Shown here: piece after piece, positions 59,908-64,000 of the stretch
How the letters are laid out: every line of letters starts with the position of its first letter
Numbering within the stretch: position 1 is the first letter of the stretch
DNA from: Acidobacteriota bacterium
Lineage (GTDB): Bacteria > Acidobacteriota > Blastocatellia > Pyrinomonadales > Pyrinomonadaceae
Assembly (NCBI GenBank): GCA_019242475.1
Contig: JAFAVK010000063.1
Span: 1-64,000, forward strand
DNA: 64,000 nt
Direction: 5' to 3'
The notes under the pieces: model-generated
Seen by the model: only the letters and a program-made list of their open reading frames with translations
What the model was told of the DNA's origin: nothing
Databases searched by the model: none
Translations under genes and position numbers: made by a program

Positions 59908-61371
59908 ATGACGAACAGATTCTGCCAAGCCTTGCTGCTGCTCGTCCTGCTCTCGACGGCGCCGGCCCTCCGGGCGCAGACGCGGGGCGAGCAGCTCAAC
60001 CTCCAACGTCTGGAGCAGGCCGCCGCGGCGCTCGGCGCGGGCGAGTTCGGGCGGGCGGAGTCTCTGCTGAGCGCGGTGCTGGCCGCCTCGCCGCGCGACG
60101 CCGACGCGCTCAACCTGCTCGGCGTCCTGCGGGCGCGGCAGCAGAAGGGCGCCGAGGCCGAGCGCCTTTTCCGCCGCGCGCTCGAAGCGGAGCCCTCGCA
60201 CCTCGGCGCACACCTCAACCTCTGCGAGCTGCTCGTCACGACGGGCCGTGCAAGCGAGGCGCTCGACGTGCTGCTCGCCGCACACAGGCTCGCGCCCGAA
60301 CGCCCCGACGTGAGCCTGAAGCTGGCGTCGCTCTACCTCTCCAACGGACGCCGCGAAGAGGCGCGCAGCCTCGCGCGCGAGTACTCGGCCTCCGCGGCGG
60401 CGGACGCGCAGGCGCGCGCGGAGTTCGCCGTCACGCTCGCGCGCGGCGGCCTGGTGGACGAGGCGCTCGAGCTGCTTGAGGCGGCGCGCGCGCGCGAGCC
60501 GCGTTCGTTCCAAATCCTCTTCGCGCTCGGCTACATCAGCGCCGCCACGGGGCGGCTTGAAAAGGCCGAGGCGTATTTGAACGAGGCGCTGAGCGCGAAG
60601 CCCGACGACGCGGAGACGCTGCGCGCGCTGGCGTCCGTGGCGCGTTCGCGGGGTGAGTTAGAGAAGGCGCTCGCCTATCTCGTCCGCGCGCGTCGCGTCG
60701 CGCCGGAGTCGCCCCGCGTGCTCTACGACTTCGGCGTGACGGCGCTTCAGATGGGGCTTTTGCTCGACGCCCTGCCCGCCTTCGAGCAGTTGCACCGCGC
60801 GCGCCCGCAGGAGCCCGCCTACCTCTACGGGCTGGCGGCGGCGCGCTTCAAGAAGGGCGAGACGGCCGAGGCGGTGCGACTGCTGAAGGAGTACGTCGCG
60901 CTCCGCCCGAAGGACGCCGCCGGCTTCTACCTGCTCGGCGCCGCGCACGCCAGCCTTGAGCAGTCGGCCGAGGCGCGCGCCGCGCTCGAACAGAGCCTCA
61001 AGCTCAAGCCCGACCCGGACGCCGAATACCTGCTCGGCGAGACTCTGGCAAAAGAAGGTGAGCGCGCGGCGGCCGTCGAGCTGTTCCGGCGCGTCTTGCA
61101 AACGCGCCCCGAACACGCTGCGGCGCACGCGGCGCTCGGCACGGCCTACCGCGAACAGGGCGACTTCGCGGCGGCCAAGACGGAGTTGGAGCGCGCGGTT
61201 GCGCTAGACCCCGACGACCTGCGCGCCAGCTATCAGCTCGGGCTCGTCTACGGCAAACTCGGGGACGCGGAGGGGGCGAAGAGGATGTTCGCCCGCGCCG
61301 ACGAGCTGCGCGGCCGCGAGCGACAGCGCGAAAGCGTCATCCTCAAATTGATCGACCCGCCGCAGCAATGA
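59908..61371 (+). CDS. Secreted TPR-repeat protein
   Basis: 487 residues with a signal peptide (LLLLVLLSTAPALRAQ) followed by about 12 tetratricopeptide repeats (for example HAAAHAALGTAYREQGDFAA, YQLGLVYGKLGDAEGAKRMF). Scaffold for protein complexes, probably periplasmic. No catalytic domain. Monocistronic between a divergent gene and a DeoR-type regulator. Confidence 0.87.
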   Translation: MTNRFCQALLLLVLLSTAPALRAQTRGEQLNLQRLEQAAAALGAGEFGRAESLLSAVLAASPRDADALNLLGVLRARQQKGAEAERLFRRALEAEPSHLGAHLNLCELLVTTGRASEALDVLLAAHRLAPERPDVSLKLASLYLSNGRREEARSLAREYSASAAADAQARAEFAVTLARGGLVDEALELLEAARAREPRSFQILFALGYISAATGRLEKAEAYLNEALSAKPDDAETLRALASVARSRGELEKALAYLVRARRVAPESPRVLYDFGVTALQMGLLLDALPAFEQLHRARPQEPAYLYGLAAARFKKGETAEAVRLLKEYVALRPKDAAGFYLLGAAHASLEQSAEARAALEQSLKLKPDPDAEYLLGETLAKEGERAAAVELFRRVLQTRPEHAAAHAALGTAYREQGDFAAAKTELERAVALDPDDLRASYQLGLVYGKLGDAEGAKRMFARADELRGRERQRESVILKLIDPPQQ

Positions 61372-61423
61372 TGGTGAGGGGATTAACTACACCCGAATGC
61401 GGATCACCATCAAGAATCGTTTG

Positions 61424-61455
61424 ACCGGCATCTAGTGAGGTCATAATATGCCGGT
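61424..61455. promoter_or_regulatory. Inverted repeat upstream of the DeoR-type gene
   Basis: ACCGGCAT and ATGCCGGT (8-bp arms) flank a 16-bp spacer containing ATAAT-like sequence, 45 bp before the start. A plausible autoregulatory operator for the following regulator. Confidence 0.4.
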
Positions 61456-61499
61456 GCCTCAAATTTACAGCCGGTTGGCTCCCTCGCACCTGAGACCAC

Positions 61500-62291
61500 A
61501 TGGCCGAAGAACTCTCCGCCGCGGAGCGACGGGCACAGGTGATTTTGCAGGAGTTGTTGCGGACGGGCGAGGTCTCCGTCGGCCGGCTGGCAAAGCGCCT
61601 CAAGGTCTCGACGGCGACCATCCGCCGCGACCTGAGCGAGTTGGAGGGGCGCGGGCTTCTGCGCCGCAGCCACGGGGGCGCCGTCCCCATCCAGCAGCCG
61701 CTCTACGAGCCCTTCCGCCACATCTCCTACTACCACGAGCAGGAGCGCCAGCGCAGCGCCGAGAAGCGGCGCATCGGCCTCTCCGCGGCCGAACTCGTCT
61801 CGGACGGCGAGACCCTCGCCGTCGGGGCCGGGACGACGGCCACACAGGTGGCCCGCAGCATCTGCCTGCACAGGGGGCTCACCGTCCTCACGAACGCCAT
61901 CAACGTGGCGATGGAGCTGAGCCACCGCGACGACCTGAAGGTCATCGTCACGGGCGGCTTCCTGAGCGGCGACTGGTTCGCGCTGGTCGGCCCCGGGGCG
62001 ATTCAGAGCGTCGGCGAAATCTTCGTCGATAAGGTCTTCATCGGCGTGGACGGCATCCACCACGAACACGGCCTGACGACGAACTACCCCGACCAGGCCA
62101 CCATCCACCGCGCCATGATGCGCCAGGCGCGCCGCAAGATCGTCGTCGCCGACCACCGCAAGCTCGGCGTCACCGCCTCCGCCCTCATCTGCCCGATAGG
62201 AAGCGTGGACGTGCTCATCACCGACCGCGGCGCGTCGGACGAATCGCTCGCGCCCTTCGTCGCCCGGGGCATCGAGGTGCGAAAGGCTTGA
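61500..62291 (+). CDS. DeoR/GlpR-family transcriptional regulator
   Basis: 263 residues: DeoR winged helix (about 8-62: EVSVGRLAKRLKVSTATIRR, SHGGAV as the family hinge) and the sugar-phosphate-sensing isomerase-like domain (LVSDGETLAVGAGTTATQVA, VIVTGGFLSGDWFALVGPGA, DKVFIGVDGIHHEHGLTT). Normally a repressor released by a phosphorylated sugar. The target is not evident from the neighbours; it may be itself or distant genes. Confidence 0.9.
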   Translation: MAEELSAAERRAQVILQELLRTGEVSVGRLAKRLKVSTATIRRDLSELEGRGLLRRSHGGAVPIQQPLYEPFRHISYYHEQERQRSAEKRRIGLSAAELVSDGETLAVGAGTTATQVARSICLHRGLTVLTNAINVAMELSHRDDLKVIVTGGFLSGDWFALVGPGAIQSVGEIFVDKVFIGVDGIHHEHGLTTNYPDQATIHRAMMRQARRKIVVADHRKLGVTASALICPIGSVDVLITDRGASDESLAPFVARGIEVRKA

Positions 62292-62637
62292 CCTCTATTC
62301 AGGGTTATTCTCACCCCTCCGATCTATGCTGTGCGCGCTTTGCCGTACCCGTTGAGAGAATTCAATTTTCAGACGGCCCGCAGCAGCCTGGACTCAGCAG
62401 AGGGTGCTTCTGAGCGAAGTGTTGAGGGCGCGGCACCTCAATTGAAGCAAGGGGGCGTAAGTCTAATGTTTCGGTGTAAGAAGGTGTGAGGATTTCGTTG
62501 ACAATGACTTTGAGCGGGAGTAGAAGTTCTGCGCGCTAACGAAACCTGGCCGCATCCCTCTCCCGGGGCGGCTTTCTCATAAACTTCACGTCAGCACAGA
62601 CATTTGTAACTGACGACTGCGGTATGGTTTTTAACGT
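62292..62637. other. Intergenic region with a predicted promoter
   Basis: No gene is supported. TTGACA at 62498-62503 and TAGAAG at 62521-62526 are 17 bp apart, a fair sigma-70 promoter reading toward the gene at 62638. GC content drops by eye from here on compared with the rest of the window. Confidence 0.5.
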
Positions 62638-63384
62638 ATGCGAGCTTATTTTTTGCTGGTCATGTGCATTGCCGTAGTGACGGCCGCTGTCTTCACGTCG
62701 GGAGTTCCGGCCCAAGACGAAACGCCCCCCGGACAGCAGCAAAAATTAGACAAGGCCGAGTTCGAGAGCCAATTCCCGCTCACGGATAAGAACAAGCCGG
62801 AACCGGCCGATCCGCAAGTGCGAGCGAAAAGGCGTGCGGTCGGTGAAAAGTATAACAATGCGATCCAGCCGGTGGACGAGCGGGCCGACACCGTCGTCTT
62901 GGGTTCTCATTGGGCGAGTGGCCTCCCAGCGCTGCCAGTCTCACAAAGCCAAGCCATCATCGTGGGTGAGGTCACCGGCGCGGAGGCACATCTTTCCAAC
63001 GACCAGACCGGAGTCTATTCCGAATTTACGATCCGCGCTGTCGAGGTTCTGAAGAATGACGCGGCGCATCCCCTGACGGACGGCAGCATGGTCGTCGCGG
63101 AGCGGGCGGGCGGGCGCGTCCGCTTCCCCTCTGGTCGCGTCGTACTCGTATTTGCGGTAGGCCAGCACATGCCACGCCCCGGGCGACGCTACGTCCTGTT
63201 TCTCAAGCAGGGGGCGGACGACATCAATCCAGAAATCCTCACGGGGTACGAGCTGAAGAACGCCGTGATTGAGCCCCTGGATAACCCGAGCGAGACACAC
63301 CCAATCCTCAAGTACAAAGGCGCAAAGAGTGACCTCTTCTTAGCTGACCTCCGCGCGGCGATTGCCGGCACATCGATCAACTGA
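62638..63384 (+). CDS. Secreted protein of unknown function, 248 residues
   Basis: Signal peptide (LLVMCIAVVTAAVFTSGVPA) then a disordered Gln/Pro/Lys stretch and a beta-rich domain: AIIVGEVTGAEAHLSNDQTG, YSEFTIRAVEVLKNDAAHPL, VVAERAGGRVRFPSGRVV, GRRYVLFLKQG. This resembles small exported domains annotated only as hypothetical in Acidobacteria. Lower GC than upstream genes. Not recognised. Confidence 0.75.
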   Translation: MRAYFLLVMCIAVVTAAVFTSGVPAQDETPPGQQQKLDKAEFESQFPLTDKNKPEPADPQVRAKRRAVGEKYNNAIQPVDERADTVVLGSHWASGLPALPVSQSQAIIVGEVTGAEAHLSNDQTGVYSEFTIRAVEVLKNDAAHPLTDGSMVVAERAGGRVRFPSGRVVLVFAVGQHMPRPGRRYVLFLKQGADDINPEILTGYELKNAVIEPLDNPSETHPILKYKGAKSDLFLADLRAAIAGTSIN

Positions 63385-63456
63385 ATAGTATAGGTAAGCG
63401 GCATCAAAAAACTACTCCTCTCGTTTTCGCCGCTCTCACTGTTCCTCTTTACCTTT

Positions 63457-63696
63457 ATGGCCTGCGCCATAGTTCTCCTGTCCTTGCCACCTCGCATTAC
63501 CACCGCTCAGGGTTGTTGCTCTCCGCCCGATAGAGAAACTTTCGTTCCGAAATTCAAACGCTTTGCGCAAGTGATTGTAAGAATTGACAGCGCATTTACC
63601 AGTGATGAGCGCGCCTGGATCGAAGATTCATTCACGGCCTGGGCCAACCAACCAGAATCGTCGGTCTGCCCGGGCACGGCGACAGCTTCTCTTTGA
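63457..63696 (+). pseudogene. 5' fragment of a secreted protein gene, out of frame with what follows
   Basis: 79 codons beginning with a hydrophobic leader (MACAIVLLSLPPRITTAQG, with a further hydrophobic run upstream lacking a start) and FVPKFKRFAQVIVRIDSAFT, reminiscent of the N-terminus of secreted matrixin-like proteins. After about residue 65 the frame changes character and stops at 63696, while another frame continues a different domain. Looks like a deletion-fused remnant. Confidence 0.5.
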
Positions 63697-64000
63697 CCGA
63701 CGCCGCGGGCGGCGTCAACTTCGACCTGAATAACGACGGGGTCGGGGAGCGTGTCTCCTCTGGACGGCCGCAGGCTCCGACGACGCCTGGCTGGCGTTTG
63801 ACCGCAACCACAACGGGGTCATCGACAGCGGGCGCGAGCTGTTCGGCAACTACACGCCGCAGCCGCTCGCCGACCCGCCCAACGGGCTGCAAGCGCTCTC
63901 GGTCTTCGACCGGCCCGAGCGCGGCGGCAATGGCGACGGCGTGATCGACGCACGCGACGCGGTCTTCGCCTACCTCCGGCTGTGGCGGGACAGCAACCAC
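63651..64000 (+). pseudogene. Frameshifted 3' domain of a secreted calcium-motif protein, runs off the window
   Basis: Reading from about 63651 gives TRIVGLPGHGDSFSLTDAAG and [15 protein letters not shown]; at 63759-63761 the frame must shift by one base to continue [20 protein letters not shown] and [20 protein letters not shown], open to base 64000. The Asp-rich DxNxDG motifs are EF-hand-like. A one-base loss in TCCTCTGG would explain the break; sequencing error is also possible. Confidence 0.6.

Overview
The window is high-GC bacterial DNA with no rRNA, tRNA, phage or transposase genes. A 1281-residue TonB-type receptor with an N-terminal carboxypeptidase-regulatory domain, HYR-repeat secreted enzymes, many large PAS kinases and a group 1h-type [NiFe] hydrogenase together suggest an aerobic soil Acidobacteriota, probably near Blastocatellia/Pyrinomonadaceae. 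This placement is inferred from gene content; no marker gene was compared.

Layout. (1) 1-6063: assimilatory sulfate reduction on the minus strand (sat partial, [4Fe-4S]-type APS reductase, CbiX-CobA fusion for siroheme, nitrite/sulfite reductase), divergent from a trans-sulfuration PLP enzyme. The two divergent leaders are near-identical inverted copies of a SAM-II-like riboswitch ending in a terminator hairpin. (2) 6131-7305: cupin and atypical SDR. (3) 7775-24619: a plant-polysaccharide (rhamnogalacturonan-like) locus: TonB-type receptor, CE15-like esterase, GH106-like rhamnosidase, giant PL11-like lyase, and an IclR-HTH/periplasmic-binding-fold regulator with candidate operators. (4) 24623-28640: HupE/UreJ-like protein, a five-ORF operon of very small unknown proteins, a zinc-ribbon protein, an RRM RNA-binding protein and a 21-bp tandem array. 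(5) 28640-39867: two-component and energy genes: NarL-type regulator, CheB-CheR-PAS kinase, SDR, PoxB-like enzyme, hybrid kinase, KaiC-like ATPase.

(6) 40084-59054: a ~19 kb hydrogenase island, all on the minus strand. In transcription order: a second, unpaired hydrogenase small subunit; a soluble PAS kinase; a NarL-type regulator; a promoter region with three TACGTA sites exactly 23 bp apart; hhyS; hhyL; NifU-like protein; five accessory proteins; the maturation protease; two tiny membrane proteins; YceI-like protein; hypA, hypB, hypF, hypC; a SIS-domain isomerase; hypD; hypE. Gene junctions in this island carry 7-bp tandem repeats, often as long inverted repeats, and each type contains stop codons. 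(7) 59142-64000: secreted helical protein, TPR protein, DeoR-type regulator, secreted protein, and a broken gene running off the end.

The best candidates for undescribed biology are the small-subunit/kinase/regulator module placed before the hydrogenase promoter (a possible H2- or redox-sensing circuit), the mirrored riboswitch pair, the heptamer repeats that form operon junctions, and two 21-bp palindromic arrays.
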